A stretch of 5,744 nt of DNA, taken from the NCBI GenBank assembly GCA_021816385.1, contig JAKAYJ010000078.1, forward strand, positions 1 to 5,744. Reading direction: 5' to 3'. Of the stretch, positions 1 to 5,744 are shown in pieces. Every line of letters begins with the position of its first letter. The first letter of the stretch is position 1. The DNA comes from Thermoplasmata archaeon (GTDB taxonomy: Archaea; Thermoplasmatota; Thermoplasmata; Thermoplasmatales; Thermoplasmataceae). The notes beneath the pieces are model-generated. The model had not been told where the DNA came from. It was given only the letters and a program-made list of their open reading frames with translations, and did not search any database. The translations under genes were made by a program, and so were the position numbers.

Positions 1-1557
1 ATACAGTTAATCGATCTCTCTGCTACTCTGAAGAATATCGACGAAATTGGAGGCTGGCTAAATTGTGAAATTGTTAGGAGCGATTTCAGGCCTGTTCCAT
101 TGAAAAAATACATGCTGTTCAGAGGTGCCATACTGGATGAGGATTCAGTTGAAATAGGGCAGGTGAAGAATGACATCACAACGGTTGTGGAGGACACCAT
201 TGAGCAGGGTGGGCAGGTCCTGGTGTTCCTGAACACGAGGAAAAGGGCAGAGAAATTTAGCGCTGATCTTGCCACACAGCTGAGCCATAAAGTCAACACA
301 GACATAAAAGCACCGTCCGAGGACGGTTCAAGGTATTCCGAAATGCTGAATCAGACTATGAAACATGGTGTAGCTTTTCACCATGCAGGTCTCAACTATT
401 CACTGAGGGAATTCATAGAGGATAATTTTAAGGAGAAAAAACTGAAGGTTCTGACAGCCACACCAACACTTGCCGCAGGAATCAACCTGCCTGCAAGAAC
501 AGTTATCATACGGGATCTTACAAGATTCTCCGATGGGTACTCTTCTTATATTTCAAATATGGAAATAGAACAGATGTTAGGGAGGGCGGGAAGACCAAAA
601 TACGATAAATTTGGTGAATCCTACATATACTGCACAAGTCCGGGGGCAGTGAACAAGGTCAGGGATTTCCTTGAAAACGGCGTTGAGCCTGTGATGTCAA
701 ACCTCTGTACGGAGAAGAACATGGGATTCAATATACTTGCACTTATCAGCACAAGGTTGTGCCCCAACATGGAAAGCATGGAATCTTTCTTCAGGGCAAC
801 ATTGTATGCAAGGCAGAAAGGAGAGGAAGACCTTATGGCAATGTCAGAGAACATCATCAGGTTCCTCAGCGACAACGACTTCATTAATGTGAATGGAAAC
901 TCCTACAGGGCCACAGAATTCGGAATAATGACGTCAAACCTTTACATAAATCCGAGAACGGCATATGCATTGACTGAACTCCTTGAAAGGGAAAATCTCA
1001 CAGAGGAGCAGGCAATATATCATATCTGCAGGACACCAGACATGGTCAGACTGTTTGCATCGCAGAATGATATGGAAGCAGGGTATTCATTTCTTTCAGA
1101 AATAGGAGAATCGCCGGAGGACGATGACGACCTGAACGCCGCGAAGACTGCTATGGTCATCATCTCATGGCTGAATGAAGTCCCTATTGTCGAAATAGAG
1201 AGAAAATTCAACATAGGATATGGGGACATCGAGGGGAAGAAGGCAACAGCAGAGTGGATATGCTTCGCTGCATCGAGGCTTGCTGTGAAATACAGGAGGC
1301 AATACACGACATTCTTTGATATTCTGAGCCTGAGAATGAGGGAAGGAATCAAGCAGGAAATTGTTTCCATTGTGGCAATTCCCAATATCGGCAGGGTGAG
1401 GGCCCGCAGGCTGTTTGACAGTGGTTTCAGGAGCATAAGGGAAATCGCAGGGGCCACAGTTCCACAACTTACTTCCATAAAGGGTTTTTCTGACAATCTC
1501 GCTGCAAAAACAATAGAGTATTCAAAGGAGCTCATGAAGAGAAATGCCGTTGATTAA
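1..1557 (+). CDS. hel308: Hel308-type superfamily 2 DNA helicase, C-terminal ~518 residues (5' partial)
   Basis: ATP-dependent 3'-5' DNA helicase of the archaeal Hel308 (HelQ/Mus308-like) family, which unwinds branched DNA at stalled replication forks. The reading frame is open from base 1, so the start and the N-terminal RecA domain (Walker A, DExH box) lie upstream; family members are about 700 residues, so roughly 180-200 are missing. Visible, numbering from base 1: motif III SAT at 7-9; motif IV region VLVFLNTRKRAE at 73-84; HHAGL at 127-131; motif V TPTLAAGINLPAR around 154-166; motif VI QMLGRAGRP at 191-199. A winged-helix segment and the ratchet domain follow (about 240-450), then a C-terminal helix-loop-helix with IPNIGRVRARRLFDSGFRSI at about 460-479. 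All visible motifs look intact. A TTG at 100 is an internal leucine codon, not a start. The 3' end overlaps the next gene by 14 bp. Family assignment is firm. Confidence 0.95.
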   Translation: MQLIDLSATLKNIDEIGGWLNCEIVRSDFRPVPLKKYMLFRGAILDEDSVEIGQVKNDITTVVEDTIEQGGQVLVFLNTRKRAEKFSADLATQLSHKVNTDIKAPSEDGSRYSEMLNQTMKHGVAFHHAGLNYSLREFIEDNFKEKKLKVLTATPTLAAGINLPARTVIIRDLTRFSDGYSSYISNMEIEQMLGRAGRPKYDKFGESYIYCTSPGAVNKVRDFLENGVEPVMSNLCTEKNMGFNILALISTRLCPNMESMESFFRATLYARQKGEEDLMAMSENIIRFLSDNDFINVNGNSYRATEFGIMTSNLYINPRTAYALTELLERENLTEEQAIYHICRTPDMVRLFASQNDMEAGYSFLSEIGESPEDDDDLNAAKTAMVIISWLNEVPIVEIERKFNIGYGDIEGKKATAEWICFAASRLAVKYRRQYTTFFDILSLRMREGIKQEIVSIVAIPNIGRVRARRLFDSGFRSIREIAGATVPQLTSIKGFSDNLAAKTIEYSKELMKRNAVD

Positions 1558-2491
1558 GCACCTCCGGGTTCAGAAGAATGAAGCGCAGAATATTATAGCC
1601 TCTTTGCGGGAGAGTGGGGAATTACTGATGAATTACTCAATCACCAGGGATGATTCATATATTTACATCCCGGTAGGGGAAGATTATGATTCTGCAGATC
1701 TTGTGATCCTGGAAAGGGAAGAATCAAAGAGAAATTTTCCAAAAGGGCATGCAGGCGGATTTGATCATATAGGGGATATTGCCATAATACATGGCAGGAA
1801 TGATGGGAGGGTGGAATCCATAAAAGATTTCATTATCAGGGTCAAACCTGGCATAAGAACCATATACCTGGATAATGGAATAAAAGGTGAACACAGGCTC
1901 AGGGATCTGGAACTGCTGTACGGGCAGGACAACCCTGAAACAATGTACAGGGAAAATGGGCTGAGATTCAAGGTCAATGTGAAGACAGCTTATTTCTCCC
2001 CAAGGTTATCCACCGAAAGATTCCTGCTCTCAAGAAGGATTAAGGATGGAGAGAGAATATTTGATATGTTTGCAGGAATCGGAACATTCAGCATCAATCT
2101 GGCAGCATCTGCAGTATGCAATATAATATCCTGTGATATCAACCCTGATGCATACTCACTGATGAAGGAGAACATAGGGCTGAACAGGATGAAGGGGACA
2201 GTAAAACCGATCAACGACGATTCCTACAGGGCTATCGGAGAACTTGGAATATTTCAGAGAATTGTCATGAACAATCCTATGCTGAAATACATGGATCTGG
2301 TTTCAATAATAAAGCATATTTGCCAGGATGGAATTCTCAATATATATTACATCGAAACTGTGGAAGGGATTGGTGAAGTGATGAATCAGATGGAGAACAT
2401 GGGAATGGTTCTCCAGGTAAAGAGAATAGTTCATGGATATTCAAGAAACATGTTCATGTTCAGTCTGGAATACAGGAAGGTTTCGGAATGA
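1544..2491 (+). CDS. trm5: Trm5-type tRNA (guanine37-N1)-methyltransferase
   Basis: SAM-dependent methyltransferase of the Met10/Trm5 family, expected to make m1G37 next to the anticodon, which prevents +1 frameshifting. The 315 residues are close to archaeal Trm5 (about 330). Domain order is typical: an N-terminal D1-like segment (1-45, ending YIYIPV), then GGFDHIGDIAII at 71-82, EHRLRDLELLYG at 116-127, YFSPRLSTER at 150-159, the class I SAM loop FDMFAGIGTFSI at 173-184, and DINPDAYSLMKENIGLN at 198-214. The family's NLP active-site tripeptide appears as N243-N244-P245 and the extreme C-terminus is divergent. The ATG at 1544 lies inside the end of hel308; GGAG at 1527-1530 is rather far upstream (13 nt), but the N-terminus reads like the family start. 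A TTG two codons later is a less likely start. A wyosine-pathway paralogue (Taw22/Trm5a) is the main alternative; the presence of D1 alone does not settle it. Confidence 0.88.
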   Translation: MPLIKHLRVQKNEAQNIIASLRESGELLMNYSITRDDSYIYIPVGEDYDSADLVILEREESKRNFPKGHAGGFDHIGDIAIIHGRNDGRVESIKDFIIRVKPGIRTIYLDNGIKGEHRLRDLELLYGQDNPETMYRENGLRFKVNVKTAYFSPRLSTERFLLSRRIKDGERIFDMFAGIGTFSINLAASAVCNIISCDINPDAYSLMKENIGLNRMKGTVKPINDDSYRAIGELGIFQRIVMNNPMLKYMDLVSIIKHICQDGILNIYYIETVEGIGEVMNQMENMGMVLQVKRIVHGYSRNMFMFSLEYRKVSE

Positions 2492-3267
2492 GTCTTGGAA
2501 GAAAGCTCGGGGTCATAACTGGTGAGATATACGAAAAAATCATGATGGATCAGATAAAGGAAGGGGGCCCCGTCCCAAATCATATAGGAATCATCACAGA
2601 CGGGAACAGAAGATATGCAAGAGAACATGGGATAGATCCAAACATCGGTCATGTGAAGGGAAAAGACAAGCTCGAAGAGGTTCTTGAGTGGAGCATGGAA
2701 ATAGGCACAAAAATAATAACTGTTTACGCTTTTTCAACAGAAAATTTTGACAGGGAGCCTGAAGAAGTGGAATTCCTCTTTAATCTCATCAATGATTCAC
2801 TGAAGAATCTCATGAAGGATAAAAGAGTCATAAACAATAAGATCAGGGTAAAAGTCATCGGCAAGATCAATATTCTTCCCGAAAAACTCGTCAGAACAAT
2901 CAATGAACTTGAAAATTTCACAAATTCATACGAAAATTTCAGGCTTAACATTGCAGTGGGTTACGGTGGCAGGGAGGAGATAATGGATGCCATAAGGAAG
3001 ATTGCATCTGACTACAAGGAAGGCAGGATATCAATGGAAGACATAGGGCAGGATAAATTCAGGGAATATCTCTACGACGGAACAGTGCCAGATCCTGAAC
3101 TCATTCTGAGAACCAGCGGGGAGGAGAGAATATCAAACTTTCTTCTCTGGCAGAGCGCTTATTCCGAACTTTATTTTTCAGATGTCTACTGGCCAGCCCT
3201 GAAGAAGATTGATTTTCTGAGGGCAATAAGGGCATACCAGCTCAGGCAGAGAAGGTTCGGGAAATAA
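2488..3267 (+). CDS. uppS: Cis-prenyltransferase (UppS family, archaeal polyprenyl diphosphate synthase)
   Basis: Adds isopentenyl diphosphate units in cis to an allylic primer to build the long polyprenyl diphosphate that becomes the lipid carrier for N-glycosylation; archaeal members are thought to prime with geranylgeranyl diphosphate. Length is 259 residues, normal for the family. Visible motifs: HIGIITDGNRRYA at 32-44 with the catalytic Asp at D38; GHVKG at 54-58; YAFSTENFDREPEEV at 80-94; GYGGREEI at 158-165; and the C-terminal signature LRTSGEERISNFLLWQ at 207-222 followed by YSELYF and WPAL. The approximately 30-residue N-terminal leader before PNHIGII is usual in archaeal members, supporting this start. 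The ATG shares ATGA with the stop of trm5, and a purine-rich GGAAGG at 2475-2480 sits 7 nt upstream. The stop is followed immediately by the tiaS ATG. Primer choice and chain length cannot be read from the sequence. Confidence 0.95.
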   Translation: MSLGRKLGVITGEIYEKIMMDQIKEGGPVPNHIGIITDGNRRYAREHGIDPNIGHVKGKDKLEEVLEWSMEIGTKIITVYAFSTENFDREPEEVEFLFNLINDSLKNLMKDKRVINNKIRVKVIGKINILPEKLVRTINELENFTNSYENFRLNIAVGYGGREEIMDAIRKIASDYKEGRISMEDIGQDKFREYLYDGTVPDPELILRTSGEERISNFLLWQSAYSELYFSDVYWPALKKIDFLRAIRAYQLRQRRFGK

Positions 3268-4554
3268 ATGTGGATAGGGTTGGACGACACTGATTCCAGG
3301 GAAGGGGGATGCACAACCTATGTGGGTTTTCTTCTTGCACATGAGGCAAGGAAATATTTAGTTAGGTTTCCAAGGCTTGTGAGGCTCAACCCCAACATAT
3401 CATACAAAACAAGGGGAAACGGTGCCATAAGCATCCAGTTTTCAAGGAAAGGCAGTTCTCCCTTCAGGATTGGAAAATTCGATGGTAAATGGATCATGTC
3501 CAATTCAAGGAATGATGGAGAGGATTCTTTTATAGATGAATTGAGGACCCCTGCAGAGAATATTGTGGAGAATCATTATGCGAAGGATCAGGAAAATACA
3601 AATCCTGCATTGGTTTTTTGCATGGAAAGGCCCCCTGAATCATTCTACAGGAAAGCCCTTCAAAAGGAAATAGATCTTGAAGAATCAATGGAATATGCAA
3701 GATATCACAGCTATTTCTTAAGGACATGGGGAATCGGCAGGGGAATCATCGGTAGCCTTGCCTCCATTGCATGGAGACCGGGGAGAAGAACATATGAGCT
3801 TATTTCATACTCCTATCCCCATGGATATAGGGTACCCGACAGGGATAAGAAGATCATAGGAGAAATATGTGAATTAAGAGAGGAGACATTCAACAGCATG
3901 GATTCACAGGGACACATTGCCCTTTTTCCCAGGGAGAGGACACCTGTCGTATATGGCATAAGATCCACTTCTTATGAGGTTCTTCTTGAGATACAATCAA
4001 GGATAGCAGAAATTTATCCACAGCATGATATGAATTTCATCATTTACGAGACAAATCAGGGAACAGATGATCATATAATTCGTGATCCTGATGCAATGGA
4101 AGAGTCAGGTTCATACTCTGTGCAGGGAACAGTGGTTGGAATGCCCTCAAGGGGGATCGGTGGGCATCTGTCAATACCATTCTCCACAAAAGGCGTAAAT
4201 ACAAACCTTATGGCCTTCGAGCCATCCAAGGAATTCAGGAATATACTTGAAAAACTACGCCCAGGTGACATACTCAGGGCCTATGGTTCCATGGGGAAGG
4301 GGAACATAAAATTAGAGAAAATTGATCTGATGGGTCTTTCGGAAATATATAGAAGATTTCCTCCTGTCTGTGGCGTATGCGGAGGGAAAACCATGAATAT
4401 GGGTAGAAACGTGTATGAATGCATGGAATGTTCCCACAGAAACAATCCCACCTATTCAAGGGAGGAAAGGAATATTCGCATGGGAAAATATGAACCTCCT
4501 GTGAATGCAAGGAGGCACCTATCCATGCCATGGAAACTGGAGGGATATTTTTGA
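3268..4554 (+). CDS. tiaS: tRNA(Ile2) 2-agmatinylcytidine synthetase TiaS
   Basis: Attaches agmatine to C34 of the tRNA-Ile with CAU anticodon, using ATP, so that it reads AUA rather than AUG; the archaeal counterpart of bacterial TilS. The protein has 428 residues, like characterised members (about 420). It begins with the hallmark MWIGLDDTDSREGGCTTY (1-18), followed by RLVRLNPNISYKTRGNGAI at 36-54, both characteristic of TiaS. The middle contains WGIGRGIIGSLASIAWRPGRR at about 154-173 (kinase/ferredoxin-like region). An OB-fold-like part spans about 284-352 (YSVQGTVVGMPSRGIGGH), then a zinc ribbon with C368-x2-C371 and C385-x2-C388, and a basic tail ARRHLSMP. The gene starts with zero spacing after the uppS stop, with no strong Shine-Dalgarno at normal distance (AGAAGG at 3250-3255 is 12 nt away), so translation may depend on coupling. 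The end overlaps the kinase gene. AUA is common for isoleucine in this window, consistent with a need for this modification. Confidence 0.96.
   Translation: MWIGLDDTDSREGGCTTYVGFLLAHEARKYLVRFPRLVRLNPNISYKTRGNGAISIQFSRKGSSPFRIGKFDGKWIMSNSRNDGEDSFIDELRTPAENIVENHYAKDQENTNPALVFCMERPPESFYRKALQKEIDLEESMEYARYHSYFLRTWGIGRGIIGSLASIAWRPGRRTYELISYSYPHGYRVPDRDKKIIGEICELREETFNSMDSQGHIALFPRERTPVVYGIRSTSYEVLLEIQSRIAEIYPQHDMNFIIYETNQGTDDHIIRDPDAMEESGSYSVQGTVVGMPSRGIGGHLSIPFSTKGVNTNLMAFEPSKEFRNILEKLRPGDILRAYGSMGKGNIKLEKIDLMGLSEIYRRFPPVCGVCGGKTMNMGRNVYECMECSHRNNPTYSREERNIRMGKYEPPVNARRHLSMPWKLEGYF
4539..4544 (+). promoter_or_regulatory. Ribosome binding site deciding a TTG start
   Basis: GGAGGG lies inside the end of tiaS, 6 nt before the TTG at 4551. 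That spacing is ideal for a Shine-Dalgarno element. The competing in-frame ATG at 4530 has its nearest GGAGG at 4511-4515, 14 nt away, which is long. This supports the TTG as the real start of the kinase gene. Confidence 0.6.
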
Positions 4555-5018
4555 GAATAGCGATCACAGGTGTACCGGGAACTGGAAAGACAAGGCTGTG
4601 CAGAAGACTATCAGAAGAAGGCTATCAGATATTGGATATGAATGTGGTTGCACAGGATCTTGGATGCATCGAGGAACAGGTCGTGGATATTGACTGCATG
4701 AATAGTAAACTGGAAACTGAAGGAACCATCATAATGGATTCCCATTATTCACATCTTCTGTACCCATGGTGCGTAATTTACATGGAATGTGAACAAGATG
4801 AACTTGAAAAAAGGCTGAATGCAAGGGGATATTCTCCGGAAAAAATCGGGCAGAACATGGACAGCATCCTTTCAGGTGATATCCTTTACCAATGCATGGA
4901 ATCTATCCCTGTCTCCAGGATACTGCGAATAGACACAACGGGGGATCATATGGAGAAAAATTTAAAAGCAGCGCTGTTTTTCATCAAGAAGATGGAGAGT
5001 AATTTCAATGGGCCTTGA
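4551..5018 (+). CDS. fap7: Fap7/AK6-type adenylate kinase (NMP kinase, small-subunit maturation factor family)
   Basis: Small P-loop kinase/ATPase of the AK6/Fap7/hCINAP family (COG1936 type). Eukaryotic and archaeal relatives bind ribosomal protein uS11 (Rps14) and act late in small-subunit assembly; the fold also has adenylate kinase activity. From the TTG start (155 residues) it reads MRIAITGVPGTGKTRL, with Walker A G7-V-P-G-T-G-K-T14 beginning right after the first strand, as in the family. D63-S-H65 matches the Walker B-type D-x-H important in yeast Fap7, followed by SHLL. RGYSPEKIGQN at 92-102 is the family LID-region signature. An upstream in-frame ATG at 4530 would add seven residues (METGGIF) before the beta strand; I prefer TTG because of the GGAGGG at 4539-4544 and because family proteins begin at this point. 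The TTGA overlap with tiaS and the 11-bp overlap with the next gene suggest coupling. Family is firm; the ribosomal role is inferred from homologues. Confidence 0.88.
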   Translation: MRIAITGVPGTGKTRLCRRLSEEGYQILDMNVVAQDLGCIEEQVVDIDCMNSKLETEGTIIMDSHYSHLLYPWCVIYMECEQDELEKRLNARGYSPEKIGQNMDSILSGDILYQCMESIPVSRILRIDTTGDHMEKNLKAALFFIKKMESNFNGP

Positions 5019-5646
5019 TTCATACAGGAAAAATGCAGAACCAATCCTTGACAGGATGGTGGGCCCTTTCATGAAATTCAATCCTGACACCCTGACTGTG
5101 CTCTCTTTTATTCTCGCTGTGATCTCTGCACTGTTTCTGATAATATCCGGAAGATTCATTCCTTGGTATTTCATCATACTGGCATTCGTGTCCCTCTTTC
5201 TATCTACACTATTTGATGCGATGGACGGGTTTGTTGCCAGGAAGAAAGGCACAAATTCTATGTATGGCGATATGCTTGACCACACGTTCGACAGGTATTC
5301 TGATTTTGCACTGATCACTGGATTTGCACTGTCACTACAGGGAAACATCTTTCTTGGCCTCCTTGCAGTTGGTGGTGTATTCATGTCCAGTTACATGGGA
5401 ACACAGGCACAGGCAGTGGGCCTGAAAAGAAATTATGGTGGCATACTGGGAAGGGCAGACAGGCTCATTCTCATGAATATTGCAATCATTGTGGAATTCA
5501 TATATCCTTTCACGTTGAATTTCTACATTGCCATAACAAGCATCAATGTGATGCTCATATGGTTCATCATTGGGGGCCACGCGACTGCCATTTTGAGATT
5601 CAGGAAAACAGTGAAGGAAATGAAACAGGAGAAAGCAGTTCACTGA
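5008..5646 (+). CDS. CDP-alcohol phosphotransferase, probably archaetidylinositol phosphate synthase
   Basis: Integral membrane enzyme that joins CDP-archaeol to a polar alcohol phosphate; by resemblance to archaeal members it probably uses L-myo-inositol 1-phosphate to make archaetidylinositol phosphate. Length is 212 residues. The CDP-alcohol phosphotransferase signature D-x2-D-G-x2-A-R-x8-G-x3-D-x3-D is complete: D70, D73, G74, A77, R78, G87, D91 and D95, the aspartates binding two divalent metals. About six hydrophobic segments are visible: roughly 28-48, 51-69, 98-110, 114-130, 152-168 and 171-190. The polar stretch between the fourth and fifth (GTQAQAVGL, then GGILGRADRLI at 144-154) resembles the inositol-phosphate group of the family. 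The start at 5008 lies within the kinase gene, with GGAGAG at 4994-4999 8 nt upstream; the cytosolic leader before the first membrane helix fits. The stop overlaps the convergent mutase gene by 7 bp. The family is certain; the acceptor alcohol is inferred, with glycerol phosphate or serine as alternatives. Confidence 0.9.
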   Translation: MGLDSYRKNAEPILDRMVGPFMKFNPDTLTVLSFILAVISALFLIISGRFIPWYFIILAFVSLFLSTLFDAMDGFVARKKGTNSMYGDMLDHTFDRYSDFALITGFALSLQGNIFLGLLAVGGVFMSSYMGTQAQAVGLKRNYGGILGRADRLILMNIAIIVEFIYPFTLNFYIAITSINVMLIWFIIGGHATAILRFRKTVKEMKQEKAVH

Positions 5647-5656
5647 AGAACTGCTT
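5633..5656. terminator. Perfect 9-bp inverted repeat over the convergent stop codons (possible bidirectional terminator)
   Basis: AAGCAGTTC at 5633-5641 and its exact complement GAACTGCTT at 5648-5656 enclose a 6-nt loop (ACTGAA). The plus-strand stop TGA (5644-5646) is in the loop, and the minus-strand stop (5640-5642) is at the stem-loop boundary. Seen directly: the repeat is perfect and sits exactly where two transcripts must end. No run of five or more T follows on either strand (CTTCCTTCATT on plus; a pyrimidine-rich CTCCTGTTTCATTTCC on minus), so termination is an inference; the hairpin could instead protect 3' ends or be chance. Confidence 0.4.
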
Positions 5657-5744
5657 CAACTTCCTTCATTAGTTCATGAGAATCGTTCTCATTCTTTCCC
5701 TGCACAAATATCCTTATGATTGGTTCCGTGCCTGAGGGTCTTGC
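5640..5744 (-). CDS. Phosphohexomutase (phosphoglucosamine/phosphomanno-/phosphoglucomutase), C-terminal 34 residues (5' partial)
   Basis: The minus strand is open from the right edge of the window to a TGA at 5640-5642 and encodes 34 residues beginning ARPSGTEPIIRIFVQGKN and ending EAVLQ. R-P-S-G-T-E-P followed by I-R-I is the phosphate-binding loop in domain 4 of the alpha-D-phosphohexomutase superfamily, which interconverts hexose 6-phosphates and 1-phosphates through a phosphoserine enzyme. The catalytic serine, metal site and sugar-specificity loop are in the part outside the window, so glucosamine, mannose and glucose versions cannot be told apart; archaeal members are often annotated GlmM or ManB. 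The gene is convergent with, and overlaps by 7 bp, the CDP-alcohol phosphotransferase gene. Its product could supply sugar phosphates for nucleotide-sugar and glycan synthesis, which connects loosely with the polyprenyl carrier made by uppS. Confidence 0.9.
   Translation of the reverse strand, partial: ARPSGTEPIIRIFVQGKNENDSHELMKEVEAVLQ

Noticed and set aside
100..102. TTG as a possible start of a shortened helicase
   Set aside because: The frame is open to base 1 and encodes motif III (LSATL) upstream, so the gene is cut by the window edge rather than starting here.
1020..1535. Minus-strand open frame of 171 codons antisense to hel308
   Set aside because: It lies entirely inside the conserved Hel308 ratchet and helix-loop-helix region, has no recognisable motif and is low in complexity; a shadow of the sense codon pattern.
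2565..2573. G-run followed by C-run (GGGGGCCCC) as a possible regulatory palindrome
   Set aside because: It is short, lies within uppS coding sequence for Gly-Gly-Pro-Val, a normal archaeal leader feature, and has no partner element.
2911..2941. Direct repeat GAAAATTTCA at 2911-2920 and 2932-2941
   Set aside because: It encodes a repeated Glu-Asn-Phe within uppS. A 10-base A/T-rich match of this kind is expected by chance and no further copies form an array.
4505..4693. Plus-strand 62-codon frame overlapping the tiaS end and kinase start
   Set aside because: It is a frame-shifted reading of the kinase N-terminus, including the Walker A region; no independent support.
4962..5384. Minus-strand open frame of 140 codons antisense to the kinase/phosphotransferase junction
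   Set aside because: The opposite strand carries the complete CDP-alcohol phosphotransferase signature; the antisense product resembles no family.
5335..5643. Minus-strand frame of 102 codons near the convergent end
   Set aside because: It overlaps conserved membrane segments of the phosphotransferase. The true minus-strand gene here is the short mutase tail in another frame ending at 5640.

Overview
This is archaeal chromosomal DNA. Every gene belongs to a family that is archaeal, or archaeal in this form: the Hel308 repair helicase, a Trm5-type tRNA methyltransferase, an archaeal-type cis-prenyltransferase, the archaea-only tRNA(Ile2) agmatidine synthetase TiaS, a Fap7/AK6-type nucleotide kinase and a CDP-alcohol phosphotransferase of the archaetidylinositol-phosphate type. 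Base composition is moderate (roughly 40-45% GC on sampled lines), arginine is written almost entirely as AGG/AGA, and ATA is common for isoleucine. A euryarchaeon of the Thermoplasmata type fits, but that taxonomic guess is weak and rests on composition and general impression, not on a search.

Layout. Positions 1-5646 are one unbroken plus-strand block of six genes with no intergenic spacer. In order they are hel308 (5' end outside the window), trm5, uppS, tiaS, the Fap7/AK6 kinase and the archaetidylinositol-phosphate synthase. Junctions are overlaps of 14, 4, 0, 4 (with the preferred TTG start) and 11 bp, so co-transcription and translational coupling are likely. No promoter lies in the window; it must be upstream or inside a coding region. 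From the right edge, the C-terminal 34 codons of a phosphohexomutase run in on the minus strand and overlap the last plus-strand gene tail to tail by 7 bp. A perfect 9-bp inverted repeat sits over the two stop codons.

How the genes fit together. Two genes modify the tRNA anticodon loop (Trm5 at G37; TiaS at C34 of tRNA-Ile2), and the kinase family acts in small-subunit ribosome maturation, giving a decoding/ribosome theme. UppS (polyprenyl carrier lipid) and the CDP-alcohol phosphotransferase (inositol phospholipid) are membrane-lipid genes; the convergent phosphohexomutase supplies sugar phosphates. Hel308 is a replication-repair helicase. The block reads as a compact housekeeping operon. 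I found no mobile element, CRISPR array, RNA gene, defence island or unrecognised gene, and no stretch above 300 bases lacks a gene. I do not see an undescribed system here; the points worth checking are small-scale: an atypical Trm5 motif, a non-ATG start and the palindromic convergent gene ends.
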